This document shows positions 26,429 through 37,512 of a stretch of 64,000 nt of DNA, in pieces; positions within the stretch are counted from its first letter, which is position 1; each line of letters begins with the position of its first letter. The translations under genes were made by a program, and so were the position numbers. The notes below the pieces were generated by a model. The model worked only from the letters and a program-made list of their open reading frames with translations. It did not search any database and was not told the DNA's origin. The DNA is from Fidelibacterota bacterium (lineage in GTDB: Bacteria > Pseudomonadota > Alphaproteobacteria > Rhodospirillales > Rhodospirillaceae), in the NCBI GenBank assembly GCA_947476895.1, contig CANJRX010000005.1, forward strand, positions 85,262-149,261, read 5' to 3'.

Positions 26429-28383
26429 ACGTAAGATCGCAGCGCCGCAAACTGTTCCTGTATCCCGGCGAGGAAGTGAAGCCTAGCCGCGAGCCGAAGC
26501 TGCGCTTGCAAGGCACAACCACACGCGCGTTGGAAACCGGCCGCATGCGCTTGATCGTGACGGCCGGACTGTTCGGCGTTGCTTTCACCATGATTGGTCT
26601 GCGTCTGGTCGACATCATGGTCTTCAACGAAGGCCCTGCGGTTGTGAGCGCGAAAGCGCACGGCATCGCCCGCCCCGCGACGGCCCGCGCCGATATCGTG
26701 GACCGCAACGGCGTCATCGTCGCTACCAACCTGCCGACAGTGAACCTTTACGCCGATACACACAAAGTCCCGGACGCTAAGGAAGCCGCGCTAAAGATTG
26801 CCGCGACCCTACCCGACCTTAAGTACGACGAAGTCTATAAGCACCTGACGTCGGGCCAGCGCTTTATGTACCTGCGCCGCAACCTGACGCCGGCTGAACA
26901 GATGGCCGTCAACCGCCTCGGCATTCCGGGCGTGTCGTTTGAGGATTCCGAAAGCCGCGCTTATCCGCAAAGCTCACTGCTGGCCCACGTCGTCGGCGTC
27001 ACCGATCCCGACAATCACGGCCTTGCTGGTATCGAAAAGAGTTTCGACGAAAGACTTTCGAACAGCCAGCAGCCGGTACAGCTTTCTATCGACGTGCGTA
27101 TTCAACATGCCGTGCGCGAAAGTTTGGCCGCGTCCGTCGAACGCTTCCACGCCGTCGCCGGCAGTTCGGTCGTGATGGATGCACACACCGGCGAAATTCT
27201 CGCCATGGTGTCTCTGCCCGATTACGACCCGAAGGCCATGGGTACGGCTTCAAAGGAAGCGCGCTTCAATAGCACCACACTCGGCGTCTATGAAATGGGA
27301 TCGACCTTCAAGCTGTTCACGGCCGCCATGGCGCTAGAGGGCGGCACGGCGCAGATTAACAGCCGCTACGACGCTTCGCAGCCGATCAAGATCGGTCGTT
27401 TCACGATCAAGGATTTTCACGGCTTGAACCGTGTTGTATCGGTTCCGGAAATCCTCATCCACTCGTCCAACATTGGCGCCGCCAAGATGGCGCTCGAAGC
27501 CGGCACCGATGCGCAGAAGAGCTTCCTGCGCAAGATGGGCCTGCTTGAGCCGTTGCGTCTGGAACTGCCGGAAACCGGCTCGCCGCAGTTCCCGTCCACG
27601 TGGCGCGACATTAACACCATCACCATTTCTTATGGCCACGGCATCTCGGTAACTCCGGTGCATGTCGTTTCCGCGATCTCGGCGTTGGTCAACGGTGGCA
27701 AGATTTATCCGCCGACAATCATTCGTCGCCTGCCCGGGCAGCAGCCCGAGGGCAAGCAGGTCATCTCAAACAAAACCTCCGAAGCCATGCGCGCGATGAT
27801 GCGCCTGATCGTGCTGTATGGGTCTGGCAAACAGGCCGATGCCAAAGGCTATTTCGTCGGCGGTAAAACCGGCTCGGCCGAAAAAGTCACGCAGCGCGGC
27901 GGTTATTCGGAAACCTCTGGACGCACATCATTTGTCGCTGCCTTCCCGATCGAAGCGCCGCGTTATGTCGTCCTCGTCCTGCTCGACGAGCCTAAGGGTA
28001 CGAAAGAGACTTACAATTTCGCCACCGCCGGCTGGAACGCAGCGCCCACCGTCGGCAGCATCGTCAGCAAGATCGGCCCAATGCTGGGCGTGTTCCCCAT
28101 GGGTCACACCGACAGCTTCGGGCCTCTGCCTGCGCTGATGGCGACCTACGGCCCCAGCGAACAGAATAACAACGAGTACGGCGCAACCAGCGCGCCTGTC
28201 GTGATGAAAGCCAGCGCTCCGGCGGCTGCGCCCGTTGCGGTCGCGCCCGCCATTGCCGCAGACCTCGACGAAGAAACCACCAAAGTTTCGATCACGCGCA
28301 CCGACAGCACCGATTCCATCGGCGGCCTGATCGACGACGTGAGCGCACAGGACCTCGCAGGAGGCTCCGGTGCGTCTCAGTGA
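26425..28383 (+). CDS. ftsI: Penicillin-binding protein 3, septal transpeptidase FtsI
   Basis: FtsI cross-links septal peptidoglycan together with the glycosyltransferase FtsW. The 652-residue protein has a short cytosolic tail, one membrane anchor (residues ~36-58), the pedestal domain (RADIVDRNGVIVATNL) and the transpeptidase domain with all three active-site motifs: Ser293-T-F-K, Ser347-Ser-Asn349 and Lys481-Thr-Gly483. The C-terminal ~80 residues are alanine-rich and acidic, an extension beyond the catalytic domain. It overlaps ftsL by 4 bases and murE by 14. Confidence 0.96.
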   Translation: MNVRSQRRKLFLYPGEEVKPSREPKLRLQGTTTRALETGRMRLIVTAGLFGVAFTMIGLRLVDIMVFNEGPAVVSAKAHGIARPATARADIVDRNGVIVATNLPTVNLYADTHKVPDAKEAALKIAATLPDLKYDEVYKHLTSGQRFMYLRRNLTPAEQMAVNRLGIPGVSFEDSESRAYPQSSLLAHVVGVTDPDNHGLAGIEKSFDERLSNSQQPVQLSIDVRIQHAVRESLAASVERFHAVAGSSVVMDAHTGEILAMVSLPDYDPKAMGTASKEARFNSTTLGVYEMGSTFKLFTAAMALEGGTAQINSRYDASQPIKIGRFTIKDFHGLNRVVSVPEILIHSSNIGAAKMALEAGTDAQKSFLRKMGLLEPLRLELPETGSPQFPSTWRDINTITISYGHGISVTPVHVVSAISALVNGGKIYPPTIIRRLPGQQPEGKQVISNKTSEAMRAMMRLIVLYGSGKQADAKGYFVGGKTGSAEKVTQRGGYSETSGRTSFVAAFPIEAPRYVVLVLLDEPKGTKETYNFATAGWNAAPTVGSIVSKIGPMLGVFPMGHTDSFGPLPALMATYGPSEQNNNEYGATSAPVVMKASAPAAAPVAVAPAIAADLDEETTKVSITRTDSTDSIGGLIDDVSAQDLAGGSGASQ

Positions 28384-29839
28384 ATTGCTTGAGGAAGAGA
28401 GTATGGACGTGAGGGCGTTGAAGGATTTGGATATCACCGGACTGACGGCGGATTCACGCGCCGTGCAGCCGGGATTCCTGTTCGCCGCCCTGCCCGGCGT
28501 CAAACAGGACGGCCGCGAATACATTGTCGACGCTGTGAAGCGCGGTGCGACCGCCATCCTCGCCCCGCCGGGCACGGACTTGGCCGAAGGCCGCGTCACC
28601 ATCACCGGCGTTCCCGTGCGCCTCATCACGGACAGCAACCCGCGTCGTCGCTTCGCCCTGATGGCCGCGCGCTTCTTTGGCGCTCAGCCCGAAACCGTCG
28701 CTGCCGTTACCGGTACCAACGGCAAAACATCGGTCGCACATTTCACGCAGCAGATCTGGACGGCGCTGGGTTTGAAAGCCGGCTACATGGGCACGCTCGG
28801 AGCTTATGGTCCCGGTGTGCAGGTCGATGGCAGCCTGACGACGCCTGACCCCACCAAGCTGCACATCATGCTGGCCGAGATGGCCGACCGCGGCGTCACG
28901 CACCTCGCCATGGAAGCTTCGAGCCACGGCCTGCACCAGTTCCGTGTCGACGGCGTCAAGATCGCCATCGCTGGCTTCACCAACATCACGCGCGATCATT
29001 TGGACTATCACGGCTCGATGGCCGCCTACCTCGCCGCCAAGCTGCGCCTGTTCTCGGATGTGCTGATGGTCGGAGGCACCGCCGTGCTCAATGCCGACAG
29101 CACTGAATATCCGGCTTTTGAGACCGCCTGCGCTTTGCGCGGCCATCGCGTGCTCAGTTACGGCAACGCCGGCACCGCGCTGCGCCTGAACTCCGCCAAG
29201 ATCGACGGCGCAAGCCAGATCCTCAATCTCGTCGTGCTCGAAAAATCCTACACCGTGCGCTTGCTGCTCGCGGGTGCTTTCCAGGTCAGCAATGCGCTGT
29301 GTGCGTTGGGCTTCGCGATTGCCGGCGGCGCTGATGTCGATAAATCCGTCGCCGCCCTTGAACACCTGCATGGCGTGCCGGGTCGTTTGGAACGCGTGGG
29401 CTTACGCAATGCTGCACCTATATATGTGGACTACGCCCACACCTCCGACGCCCTTGAGACCGTGCTCAACGCGCTCCGCCCCCACGCCACCGGCAAGCTT
29501 GCGATTGTGTTCGGCTGTGGCGGTGATCGCGACAAGGGCAAGCGCCGCTTGATGGGCGACGTCGCCAACCGCCTCGCCGATGTGGTTTACGTCACCGACG
29601 ATAATCCGCGCACGGAAAATGCCGCCACGATCCGCGCCGAAGTGATGCAAGGCTGCCCGCGCGCGACCGAGATCGCCGATCGCGCCGACGCCATCGCCAC
29701 CGCCGTAAATGCTTTGAAGGCTGGCGACGTGTTGCTGGTCGCAGGCAAAGGTCACGAGATCGGCCAGATCATCGGCACGAACGTTATTCCGTTCAACGAC
29801 GCCGACGTCGTACGCCATGCCCTCACGGTGCAAGCATGA
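28370..29839 (+). CDS. murE: UDP-MurNAc-tripeptide synthetase MurE (meso-DAP adding)
   Basis: MurE adds the third residue of the peptide stem. The 489-residue product has an N-terminal UDP-binding domain (DITGLTADSRAVQPGFLFAA), the ATP-binding VTGTNGKTSVAHF, and the substrate-selective DNPRTE motif in VTDDNPRTENAATI, which in the family marks meso-diaminopimelate. The GTG start at 28370 is supported by AGGAGG at 28359-28364, inside the end of ftsI. The stop overlaps murF by four bases. Confidence 0.97.
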   Translation: MRLSELLEEESMDVRALKDLDITGLTADSRAVQPGFLFAALPGVKQDGREYIVDAVKRGATAILAPPGTDLAEGRVTITGVPVRLITDSNPRRRFALMAARFFGAQPETVAAVTGTNGKTSVAHFTQQIWTALGLKAGYMGTLGAYGPGVQVDGSLTTPDPTKLHIMLAEMADRGVTHLAMEASSHGLHQFRVDGVKIAIAGFTNITRDHLDYHGSMAAYLAAKLRLFSDVLMVGGTAVLNADSTEYPAFETACALRGHRVLSYGNAGTALRLNSAKIDGASQILNLVVLEKSYTVRLLLAGAFQVSNALCALGFAIAGGADVDKSVAALEHLHGVPGRLERVGLRNAAPIYVDYAHTSDALETVLNALRPHATGKLAIVFGCGGDRDKGKRRLMGDVANRLADVVYVTDDNPRTENAATIRAEVMQGCPRATEIADRADAIATAVNALKAGDVLLVAGKGHEIGQIIGTNVIPFNDADVVRHALTVQA

Positions 29840-31269
29840 CCGCACTGTGGAGCGCTGATGAAGTTGTCAAAGCCACGAACGGGGCCTGCAAAGGTGCGTG
29901 GACGGCTGACGGCGTCTCTATCGATAGCCGCAGCGTCAAAGCAGGTGATTTATTTATTGCGTTGAAGGGTCCGAACTTCGACGGCCATGCCTATGCGCTT
30001 GATGCGCTGAAGCGCGGAGCCTCTGCCGTACTCGTCCATAGCGAGATCAAGGATTCCGGCGAATACCATAATCGCCTGGTAATGGTTAAGGATACGTTTG
30101 CAGCCTTGCAAAATCTTGCAACATTCGCGCGCGCGCGCACGAAAGCCAAAATCATTGCCGTCACCGGTAGTGTTGGTAAGACCGGCACCAAAGAAGCTTT
30201 GAAGCTGGGCCTGTCGATCCTTGGCAAGACCGACGCCACCGAAGGCAACCTCAACAATCACTGGGGCGTGCCGCTCAGCCTGGCGCGTATGCCGGCCGCC
30301 ACTGAGTTCGGCGTGTTCGAACTCGGCATGAACCATGCGGGTGAAATTGCGCCACTCTCCAAAATGGTACGCCCGCACGCGGCGATCATCACCACTGTTG
30401 AAGCCGCACATTTAGAATTCTTCGATTCCATTGCCGCGATTGCCGACGAGAAAGCTGCGATCATGGCAGGATTGGAGCCTGGTGGGACCGTCATCCTGCC
30501 ACGCGACAACGCACAGCACGCGCGCTTGATGGCCGCTGCGAAGACCTACGGCACACCCAATGTCATCAGCTTCGGCACGAGCGGCGATTCCGCCGCGCGT
30601 CTGGTGAGTTGGTCGCTGACGCCGGACGGTACACAAGTGGCCGCCGAATTCGACGGCGAACGCATCACCTACGACATGATTGTCAGCGGACGTCACTGGG
30701 CTTTGAACAGTGTGGCCGCCATTGCTGCGATCCGCGCCGTGGGCGCGAACTGGCATAGCGGCGCCGGTGCACTTTCCAAGCTGGATGCCCCGCAAGGCCG
30801 TGGCGCACGCCGTCATGTCGTTGTGCCGGGCGGCGAGATTCTCGTGATCGACGAAAGCTACAACGCCAGTCCCGCTGCTGTGCGCGTGCTCGCCGAAACC
30901 ATGGCGCAGATGCATCAGCCGGTGGGCGGCACGCTCGGCGAAGAGGGCGGCGGCCGTTTGATCATGGTGCTGGGTGACATGCTCGAGCTGGGTGAAAGCG
31001 GCGCAGCGTTGCATGCGGGCCTCGCGCCCAGCCTGAAAGCCGCCGAGATCGACTTGGTCTTCACAGCCGGTGCTTTGATGCAAAACCTGCACAAGGCCCT
31101 GCCCGATGCGATGCGCGGCCAACACGCCGCAGATTCCAAGGCTCTTATTCCGCTGGTGACGAGCGCAGTGCGCCCCGGGGACGTCGTTGCGATCAAAGGG
31201 TCACACAGCAGCCACATGGAATATGTGGTCGCCGCCCTTTTGGCGCTTGAAAACAAACACGGTCAATAG
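29836..31269 (+). CDS. murF: UDP-MurNAc-tripeptide:D-Ala-D-Ala ligase MurF
   Basis: MurF adds the D-Ala-D-Ala dipeptide, completing the cytosolic UDP-MurNAc-pentapeptide. The 477-residue protein shows the Mur ligase pattern: [24 protein letters not shown] at the N-terminus, ATP-binding [29 protein letters not shown], and [18 protein letters not shown] near the third domain. In the P-loop, GS-V replaces the more common GS-G/N. It begins at ATGA shared with the murE stop, and mraY starts 13 bases after its stop. Confidence 0.96.
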   Translation: MTALWSADEVVKATNGACKGAWTADGVSIDSRSVKAGDLFIALKGPNFDGHAYALDALKRGASAVLVHSEIKDSGEYHNRLVMVKDTFAALQNLATFARARTKAKIIAVTGSVGKTGTKEALKLGLSILGKTDATEGNLNNHWGVPLSLARMPAATEFGVFELGMNHAGEIAPLSKMVRPHAAIITTVEAAHLEFFDSIAAIADEKAAIMAGLEPGGTVILPRDNAQHARLMAAAKTYGTPNVISFGTSGDSAARLVSWSLTPDGTQVAAEFDGERITYDMIVSGRHWALNSVAAIAAIRAVGANWHSGAGALSKLDAPQGRGARRHVVVPGGEILVIDESYNASPAAVRVLAETMAQMHQPVGGTLGEEGGGRLIMVLGDMLELGESGAALHAGLAPSLKAAEIDLVFTAGALMQNLHKALPDAMRGQHAADSKALIPLVTSAVRPGDVVAIKGSHSSHMEYVVAALLALENKHGQ

Positions 31270-31282
31270 GAAGCGAGCACAC

Positions 31283-32368
31283 ATGCTTTATCTGCTGTCC
31301 GACCTGTCGAGCCAATTCAACGCACTGAACGTGTTCCGCTATCTCACGTTCCGGGCCGGCGGCGCGGTCATCACGGCCTTGATCGTCGCCTTCGTCTGCG
31401 GCCCGGCCATCATCCGCTGGCTCAAAGCGAAACAGGGTTACGGCCAACCGATCCGCACCGATGGTCCCAAGAGCCACCTCATCACCAAACAAGGCACGCC
31501 CACCATGGGCGGCGTGATGATGCTGCTCGGCATCGGCGTTGCGACGCTGCTCTGGGCCGATCTTTCCAATCGCTACGTCTGGATCGCGCTGTTCGTCACC
31601 ATGAGCTACGGCTTCATCGGCTTCCTCGACGACTACATGAAAGTCACCAAGCGTTCGTCGGGCGGCATGAAGGGCAAGCTGAAGCTGGTGGCGGAAATCG
31701 CCGTAGCCGGCATCGCTGCTTATTGGATCAGCACCGTCGGCGCGCCCGCCCTGTCCGATAAACTCGCCGTGCCGTTCTTTAAGGAAGTGCTGATCGACCT
31801 CGGCATCTTCTACGTGCCCTTCGGTATCTTCGTCATGGTCGGCACTGCAAACTCCGTGAACCTCACCGATGGCCTGGATGGCCTCGCCATCGTGCCGGTG
31901 ATGATTGCCGCCGGCGTGTTCGTCATCATCTCGTACCTCATCGGCAACTTGGTGTTCGCCAACTACCTGCAAGTTAATTACGTCATCGGCGCTGGCGAGT
32001 TGGCCGTGTTTTGCGGCGCCATTGTGGGCGCAGGTCTCGGTTTCCTGTGGTTCAACGCGCCGCCGGCCATGGTGTTCATGGGCGACACCGGATCGCTGGC
32101 CATGGGCGGCGCGCTCGGTTCCGTCGCCGTCGTCACCAAACACGAAATCGTGCTCGGCATTGTCGGCGGCTTGTTCGTGTTGGAAACCGTCTCGGTCATC
32201 GTTCAGGTGGCGAGCTTTAAGCTCACCGGCAAGCGCGTGTTTCGTATGGCGCCCTTGCACCACCACTACGAGGAAAAGGGCTGGGCGGAATCAACTGTCG
32301 TCATCCGCTTCTGGATCATCGCTTTCATTCTTGCCGTGGCCGGTCTCGCCACGCTGAAGTTGAGGTAG
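31283..32368 (+). CDS. mraY: Phospho-MurNAc-pentapeptide transferase MraY
   Basis: MraY attaches phospho-MurNAc-pentapeptide to undecaprenyl phosphate, making lipid I in the inner membrane. From the ATG at 31283 it has 361 residues; the AGGAAG at 31268-31273 supports this start over a 96-base longer frame that overlaps murF. About ten transmembrane helices are visible. Signature motifs are KQGTPTMGG, the Asp-rich [12 protein letters not shown] and [13 protein letters not shown], and the C-terminal [17 protein letters not shown]. murD begins 8 bases after the stop. Confidence 0.97.
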   Translation: MLYLLSDLSSQFNALNVFRYLTFRAGGAVITALIVAFVCGPAIIRWLKAKQGYGQPIRTDGPKSHLITKQGTPTMGGVMMLLGIGVATLLWADLSNRYVWIALFVTMSYGFIGFLDDYMKVTKRSSGGMKGKLKLVAEIAVAGIAAYWISTVGAPALSDKLAVPFFKEVLIDLGIFYVPFGIFVMVGTANSVNLTDGLDGLAIVPVMIAAGVFVIISYLIGNLVFANYLQVNYVIGAGELAVFCGAIVGAGLGFLWFNAPPAMVFMGDTGSLAMGGALGSVAVVTKHEIVLGIVGGLFVLETVSVIVQVASFKLTGKRVFRMAPLHHHYEEKGWAESTVVIRFWIIAFILAVAGLATLKLR

Positions 32369-32376
32369 CCCGCTTT

Positions 32377-33762
32377 ATGGTTCCCACTCCGCAATATGCT
32401 GGCGAGCGCGTCGTCGTGATGGGCCTCGGTAAATCCGGTCTGTCCGCCGCTGCGTCTTTGCGCGCCGGCGGTGCGAAGGTGGAAGTGTGGGACGACAAAG
32501 AAACTTCGCTCGCTGAAGGCACCGCCAAAGGCTTCACTGCGTTCAACAACGACATCAAGGGTGCGCGCATCCTGGTGTGGAGTCCGGGTGTGCCGCATTC
32601 ATTCCCCACAGCCCACGCGCTGGCCGTGAAGGCGCGCAACGAAAACGTGCCGCTGGTCTGTGACGTTGACCTGCTGCTGGAAACCCAAAGCGAAGCCGCT
32701 GTTGTCGCCATCACCGGCACCAACGGCAAGTCCACCACCACGTCGCTGGTGGCGCACATCTTCAAGCAAGCCGGACGCAAGACCGCCGTCGGTGGCAACC
32801 TTGGAATCCCCGCGCTTGATCTGGAGCCCTTGGGCAGCGACGGCATCTATGTGCTGGAGCTCTCGTCTTACCAATTGGAACTCGTGCCGCATCTGGCGTG
32901 CGAGACCGCTATACTGCTGAACATCACGCCAGATCACCTGGCCCGCCACGGCGGCATGGATGGCTATATCGCCGCCAAGCGCCGCATCTTCGCGCGCCAG
33001 CGTTCGCCGCGTACCGCCGTTATCGGCGTGGATGATGATCTTTGCTTGGCGCTCTACGAAGAACTGCGCAAAGACGGTCTGCACCGCGTTGTGCCGATCT
33101 CGGTCACGCGCGCTGTGGCCGGCGGTGTATATGTGATTGATGGCCAGCTGATCAACGACACCGATGGCCGCGCCGAAACCATTCTCGACCTCACGCTCAT
33201 CGCGCGCCTGCCCGGCGCGCACAATTGGCAGAACGCGGCAGCCGCCACGGCGGCGGCTTTGTCGCAAGGCCTCTCCATCTCTGCCATCGTCGCGGGCCTC
33301 AAGACTTTCCCCGGCCTGAAGCATCGCCAGGAATTGGTGGCGACCGCGGACAACGTGGCCTTCGTCAACGACAGCAAAGCCACCAACGCCGACGCCACCG
33401 AGAAAGCGCTGCTGTGCTATCAGAACATTTACTGGATCGCGGGCGGCCAAGCTAAGGAAGGCGGCATCACGTCGCTGTTCTCGCTGTTCCCGCGTATCCG
33501 TCACGCTTTCCTGATCGGCGAAGCGTCCGATGACTTTGCGGATGTCCTGCGCGGCCAGGTGCCATTCACGCAATACAAAACACTCGAAGGCGCCACGGCT
33601 GCCGCTGGTGAGATCGCCCTTTCCGAAAACCTGCCCGGCGCGACGGTGCTGCTGTCACCGGCCTGCGCCTCCTGGGACATGTTCAAAAGCTTCGAGCATC
33701 GCGGCAACGTCTTCCGCGACACGGTTCTGCAATTGTGGCCTCAACAAAGAGTCAGTCCATGA
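32377..33762 (+). CDS. murD: UDP-MurNAc-L-alanine:D-glutamate ligase MurD
   Basis: MurD adds D-glutamate as second residue of the stem peptide. The 461-residue product starts with a Rossmann-like UDP-binding domain (VVVMGLGKSGLSAAASL), has the ATP-binding ITGTNGKSTTTSLVAHI, ELSSYQLELV, LNITPDHLARHGGMDGYIAAK and the C-terminal NDSKATNADATEKAL and LLSPACASWDMFKSFEHRG. All are family signatures in order. Its TGA overlaps the ftsW ATG (ATGA at 33759-33762). Confidence 0.97.
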   Translation: MVPTPQYAGERVVVMGLGKSGLSAAASLRAGGAKVEVWDDKETSLAEGTAKGFTAFNNDIKGARILVWSPGVPHSFPTAHALAVKARNENVPLVCDVDLLLETQSEAAVVAITGTNGKSTTTSLVAHIFKQAGRKTAVGGNLGIPALDLEPLGSDGIYVLELSSYQLELVPHLACETAILLNITPDHLARHGGMDGYIAAKRRIFARQRSPRTAVIGVDDDLCLALYEELRKDGLHRVVPISVTRAVAGGVYVIDGQLINDTDGRAETILDLTLIARLPGAHNWQNAAAATAAALSQGLSISAIVAGLKTFPGLKHRQELVATADNVAFVNDSKATNADATEKALLCYQNIYWIAGGQAKEGGITSLFSLFPRIRHAFLIGEASDDFADVLRGQVPFTQYKTLEGATAAAGEIALSENLPGATVLLSPACASWDMFKSFEHRGNVFRDTVLQLWPQQRVSP

Positions 33763-34895
33763 CCGCACGCGCAATTACACGCACGGATATCAGCACTGTC
33801 GGCCGTTGGTGGTGGACGGTCGATAAGTGGATGCTGACCGCAACAGTCTTGCTGGTCGCCATCGGCATTCTTTTGAACCTCGCCGCTGGTCCGCCGGCTG
33901 CGGGCCGCATTGGCGCGGATACTTTCCACTTTGTGCGCAAGCAAATGGCGTTCTTGCCGCTGGCCCTTGCCGTGATGTTCGGCATTTCGCTGCTGGCCCC
34001 CATTCAAGTGCGCCGCTTTGCTGTCATCAGCTTCGCCATCTCCGGCGTTCTCTTGCTGGCGACGCTGATCCTCGGTTCGGACGTTAACGGCGCTAAGCGC
34101 TGGCTTTCCATTGGCCCGCTGTCGCTGGGTCAGCCTTCAGAGTTCGTGAAGCCCTTCTTCGCCGTGGTCTCGGCTTGGATGTTCGCCGAACACAAACTGC
34201 GTGAAGAATTCCCCGGCAATCTGATCGCGCTCGGTCTTCTGCTGTGTGTTGTCGCCTGCCTCTTGAGCCAGCCCGATGTCGGCATGACGCTGGTGGTCTC
34301 CAGCGTATGGTGCGCGCAGTTCTTTATCGCCGGCCTTCCGATCATCTATGTCATCTTTATCGCCTGTATCGGCCTTGCAGGTATCGTCGGCGCGTACTTC
34401 ATGTTCCCGCACGTCGCCAGCCGCGTTGACCGTTTCCTCGATCCCACCGTCGGCGACAGCTATCAGGTGACGACCGCCATGCGCGCTTTCCAGCAAGGCG
34501 GCTTGTTCGGCCGTGGACCCGGCGAAGGCCGCGTCAAAGAAGCCCTGCCCGATGCACACACCGATTTCATCTTCGCCGTCGCCGGTGAAGAGTTCGGCGT
34601 GATGCTCTGCCTCCTCATCGTCGCGTTGTTCGCCTTCCTCGTCATCCGCGCCCTCACCAAAATGACGCGCGAAGAAAACCTGTTTGTGTTGCTGGCCGTT
34701 GGCGGTCTCTCCGTGCAATTCGGCTTGCAAGCCATGATCAACATGGCGTCGAGCCTTCACATGATGCCCACCAAGGGCATGACGCTGCCCTTCATCTCCT
34801 ACGGCGGTTCGTCGTTGCTGGCGCTCGGCGTTGGCATGGGCATGTTGCTGGCACTTACGCGCCGCCGCCGTGATCTGGAAGGGCGCGCCCTATGA
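33759..34895 (+). CDS. ftsW: Lipid II glycosyltransferase FtsW (SEDS family)
   Basis: FtsW polymerises septal glycan strands from lipid II, paired with FtsI. From the ATG at 33759 the product has 378 residues; a GTG at 33735 would lengthen it but lies inside murD, while the ATG shares the ATGA overlap typical of this operon. About ten transmembrane helices are present. SEDS motifs are GAKRWLSIGPLSLGQPSEFVK, LSQPDVGMTLVV, GGLFGRGPGEGRVKEALPDAHTDF (in two parts) and LPFISYGGSSLLALGVGMG. It ends in ATGA shared with murG. Confidence 0.95.
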   Translation: MTARAITRTDISTVGRWWWTVDKWMLTATVLLVAIGILLNLAAGPPAAGRIGADTFHFVRKQMAFLPLALAVMFGISLLAPIQVRRFAVISFAISGVLLLATLILGSDVNGAKRWLSIGPLSLGQPSEFVKPFFAVVSAWMFAEHKLREEFPGNLIALGLLLCVVACLLSQPDVGMTLVVSSVWCAQFFIAGLPIIYVIFIACIGLAGIVGAYFMFPHVASRVDRFLDPTVGDSYQVTTAMRAFQQGGLFGRGPGEGRVKEALPDAHTDFIFAVAGEEFGVMLCLLIVALFAFLVIRALTKMTREENLFVLLAVGGLSVQFGLQAMINMASSLHMMPTKGMTLPFISYGGSSLLALGVGMGMLLALTRRRRDLEGRAL

Positions 34896-36076
34896 TCACG
34901 CCGCGCAACGCAGGACGGCTTGTTGTGCTTGCCGCAGGCGGCACCGGTGGACACGTGTTCCCGGCTGAAGCCTTGGCGCAAGAATTGCTCGCGCAAGGTC
35001 ATCGCCTGGCGCTGATCACCGATAAACGCGGCACCGCCTATTCGGGCACGCTGGGCATGATCGACACGCGTCACATCAGCGGTCAGGGCATCGTCGGCAA
35101 AGGCTTTGTCGGCATGATCAAGGGCGTGTTCTCGCTTGGTATGGGTTTCCTGCAGGCCCGCAAGCTGCTTGAAGAGATGCGCCCCGCCGCCGTCGTCGGC
35201 TTTGGCGGCTATGCGTCGGTGCCGACCGTCCTCGCCGCCACACACCTCAACATTCCCACGGTGATCCACGAACAGAACGCCATCCTTGGCCGCGCCAATC
35301 GTTTGCTGGCGCGCAGTGTAGACCGCGTTTGTACGTCGTTCGATCTCGCGAAGCCCATCACCACCGCCGCGCAAGTCATCCGCACCGGCTTGCCGCTGCG
35401 CCCGGCAGTGCTCGCCCAGCGCGGCATTCCGTATCATGCGCCGACACCCGACGGCATCTTCCGCATTCTCGTGCTGGGTGGCAGCCAAGGCGCGAAGGTA
35501 TTCAGCGACGTTGTGCCCACCGCCGTGAAGCTTCTGCCGGAAGCCTTGCGCAAGCGTTTGGAAATCTCGCAACAGTGCCGCCCCGAAGAACTCGATCCTA
35601 CGCACGCGGCTTACGCGGGTTCGGATGCACACGTACAGCTGCGCCACTTCTTCGATAACGCGCCTGAGCTTCTGTCGAAGGCGCATCTGCTCATCGCCCG
35701 CTCGGGTGCCGGCACCGTGACCGAAGCCAGTATTCTCGGCCGCCCCAGCCTGCTCATCCCCCTGCCCCGCGCCGACGGCGACCAACCTTACAACGCGGAA
35801 GCGCTCGCCCGCATCGGCGGCGCGTGGACCATGCCGCAGGCAAAGTTCAAGCCGGAAGTGCTGGCCGAGTTGCTGATTCAATTTTCCAATGCGCCGATCA
35901 CTTTGGCCAAGGCGGCTTCGGCTGCTGAAACCCTTTGCCTGCCCGACGCCGCGACGCGCCTCGCCAATGTGGTGACGGCGCTGATCCGCGACGAGAACAG
36001 TGCCCGTGTCGGCGCGAAATCTTCGAGTTCGGCACCTTCTATTACGACACACCACATGAAGCGGGGAATCGTCTGA
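34892..36076 (+). CDS. murG: Lipid II synthase, UDP-GlcNAc transferase MurG
   Basis: MurG adds GlcNAc to lipid I, giving lipid II on the inner face of the membrane. The 394-residue GT-B enzyme has the N-terminal glycine-rich loop [47 protein letters not shown], the second glycine loop [12 protein letters not shown] and the UDP-binding [20 protein letters not shown], with [11 protein letters not shown]. The C-terminal ~30 residues are unconserved. Its TGA shares one base with the murC start (TGATG). Confidence 0.97.
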   Translation: MITPRNAGRLVVLAAGGTGGHVFPAEALAQELLAQGHRLALITDKRGTAYSGTLGMIDTRHISGQGIVGKGFVGMIKGVFSLGMGFLQARKLLEEMRPAAVVGFGGYASVPTVLAATHLNIPTVIHEQNAILGRANRLLARSVDRVCTSFDLAKPITTAAQVIRTGLPLRPAVLAQRGIPYHAPTPDGIFRILVLGGSQGAKVFSDVVPTAVKLLPEALRKRLEISQQCRPEELDPTHAAYAGSDAHVQLRHFFDNAPELLSKAHLLIARSGAGTVTEASILGRPSLLIPLPRADGDQPYNAEALARIGGAWTMPQAKFKPEVLAELLIQFSNAPITLAKAASAAETLCLPDAATRLANVVTALIRDENSARVGAKSSSSAPSITTHHMKRGIV

Positions 36077-37512
36077 TGCAATCCATGCCGCTCGATATCG
36101 GCATTATTCACTTCGTCGGCATCGGCGGTATCGGCATGTCCGGTATCGCGGAAGTCATGCACAACCTCGGCTATCAGGTGCAGGGAAGTGACATCGCCCA
36201 GAATGCCAACGTAGAACGCCTGCGCGGCCTCGGCATGCGCATTGAGATCGGCCATAAGGGCGAGAACCTGGGCGATGCCCGGGTGATCGTGATTTCGTCG
36301 GCTGTAAAACCCGATAATCCGGAAGTGCTCGCCGCGCGCAAATCTATGCTGCCGGTCGTGCGCCGCGCCGAGATGCTGGCCGAGCTGATGCGCCTGAAAT
36401 GGTCCATCGCTATTGGTGGCACACACGGCAAGACCACCACGACATCTCTGGTCGCCAGCGTTCTGGAAGCCGCCGAACTTGACCCCACCGTCATCAATGG
36501 CGGCATCATCAACACCTACGGCACGAATGCGCGCCTGGGTACGGGCGACTGGATGGTTGTAGAAGCCGACGAGTCCGACGGCACATTCCTGCGTTTGCCC
36601 GCGACCATCGCCGTCGTGACGAACATCGATCCCGAGCATATGGATTTCTACGGCGACTTCGCCCGTGTAAAGGCCGCCTTCCGCACCTTCGTGGAATCGA
36701 TTCCTTTCTATGGCTTCGCCGCGATGTGCATCGATCATCCCGAAGTGCAGTCGCTGCTGCCGCAGCTCACCGACCGCAAGATTGTCACCTACGGCCTTTC
36801 GCCCGCCGCCATGGTGCGGGGGCTGAACCTGGTGCTCGACATCAACGGTGTGCGTTTTGATGCGGCCATCTCCGATCGCGTCACCGGTGGTGAACGCATC
36901 ATCGAGAACGTGCATCTGACGATGTACGGTCAGCACAACGTGCTCAACTCGCTGGCCGCCATCGGTGTTGCCGCCGAGATGGGTCTTTCGGACAACGTCA
37001 TCCGCGAAGGCCTCGCGCGCTTCAAAGGCGTGAAACGCCGCTTCACCAAAGTCGGCGACATCGATGGCATTACCATCATCGATGACTACGGCCATCATCC
37101 GGTGGAAATCGCCGCCGTACTCAAGGCTGCGCGCACCGCGACGACGGGCCGTGTGGTCGCTGTTGTGCAGCCGCACCGTTACACGCGTCTGCAATCGCTA
37201 TTCCCTGAATTCTGCCAATGCTTCAACGATGCCGATCATGTGGTCGTGGCCGACGTTTATCCGGCGGGCGAAGCGCCCATTGCCGGGGTCGACCGTGATG
37301 CGCTGATCAACGGCTTACATGCCCACGGTCACCCGGCCGTCACTGCCCTGATGTCGCCGAAGCACCTGGCAGCTGTTATCGACGACGTCGCCAAGCCCGG
37401 TGACATCGTTGTGTGCCTGGGCGCCGGCAACATCACGGCCTGGGCGCACGCTTTGCCAGCTGACCTCGCCGCCATTCGTAAAACCAGCAAGCGTCCGGGA
37501 GGCGCCGGATGA
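36076..37512 (+). CDS. murC: UDP-MurNAc:L-alanine ligase MurC
   Basis: MurC adds L-alanine, the first residue of the stem peptide. I set the start at the ATG at 36076, which overlaps the murG stop and gives the usual short N-terminus before [18 protein letters not shown]; a longer frame from 35935 runs through murG coding sequence. The 478-residue product has ATP-binding [43 protein letters not shown] and the C-terminal [14 protein letters not shown], all MurC hallmarks. The stop overlaps murB (ATGATG). Confidence 0.96.
   Translation: MQSMPLDIGIIHFVGIGGIGMSGIAEVMHNLGYQVQGSDIAQNANVERLRGLGMRIEIGHKGENLGDARVIVISSAVKPDNPEVLAARKSMLPVVRRAEMLAELMRLKWSIAIGGTHGKTTTTSLVASVLEAAELDPTVINGGIINTYGTNARLGTGDWMVVEADESDGTFLRLPATIAVVTNIDPEHMDFYGDFARVKAAFRTFVESIPFYGFAAMCIDHPEVQSLLPQLTDRKIVTYGLSPAAMVRGLNLVLDINGVRFDAAISDRVTGGERIIENVHLTMYGQHNVLNSLAAIGVAAEMGLSDNVIREGLARFKGVKRRFTKVGDIDGITIIDDYGHHPVEIAAVLKAARTATTGRVVAVVQPHRYTRLQSLFPEFCQCFNDADHVVVADVYPAGEAPIAGVDRDALINGLHAHGHPAVTALMSPKHLAAVIDDVAKPGDIVVCLGAGNITAWAHALPADLAAIRKTSKRPGGAG

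Noticed and set aside
31193..32266. 357-codon frame antisense to mraY
   Set aside because: His/Asp/Glu-rich nonsense composition typical of the reverse complement of a membrane protein gene.
35935..36075. Upstream extension of murC inside murG
   Set aside because: The extra residues are Arg/Pro-rich shadow sequence; the ATG at 36076 gives the normal MurC N-terminus and overlaps the murG stop.
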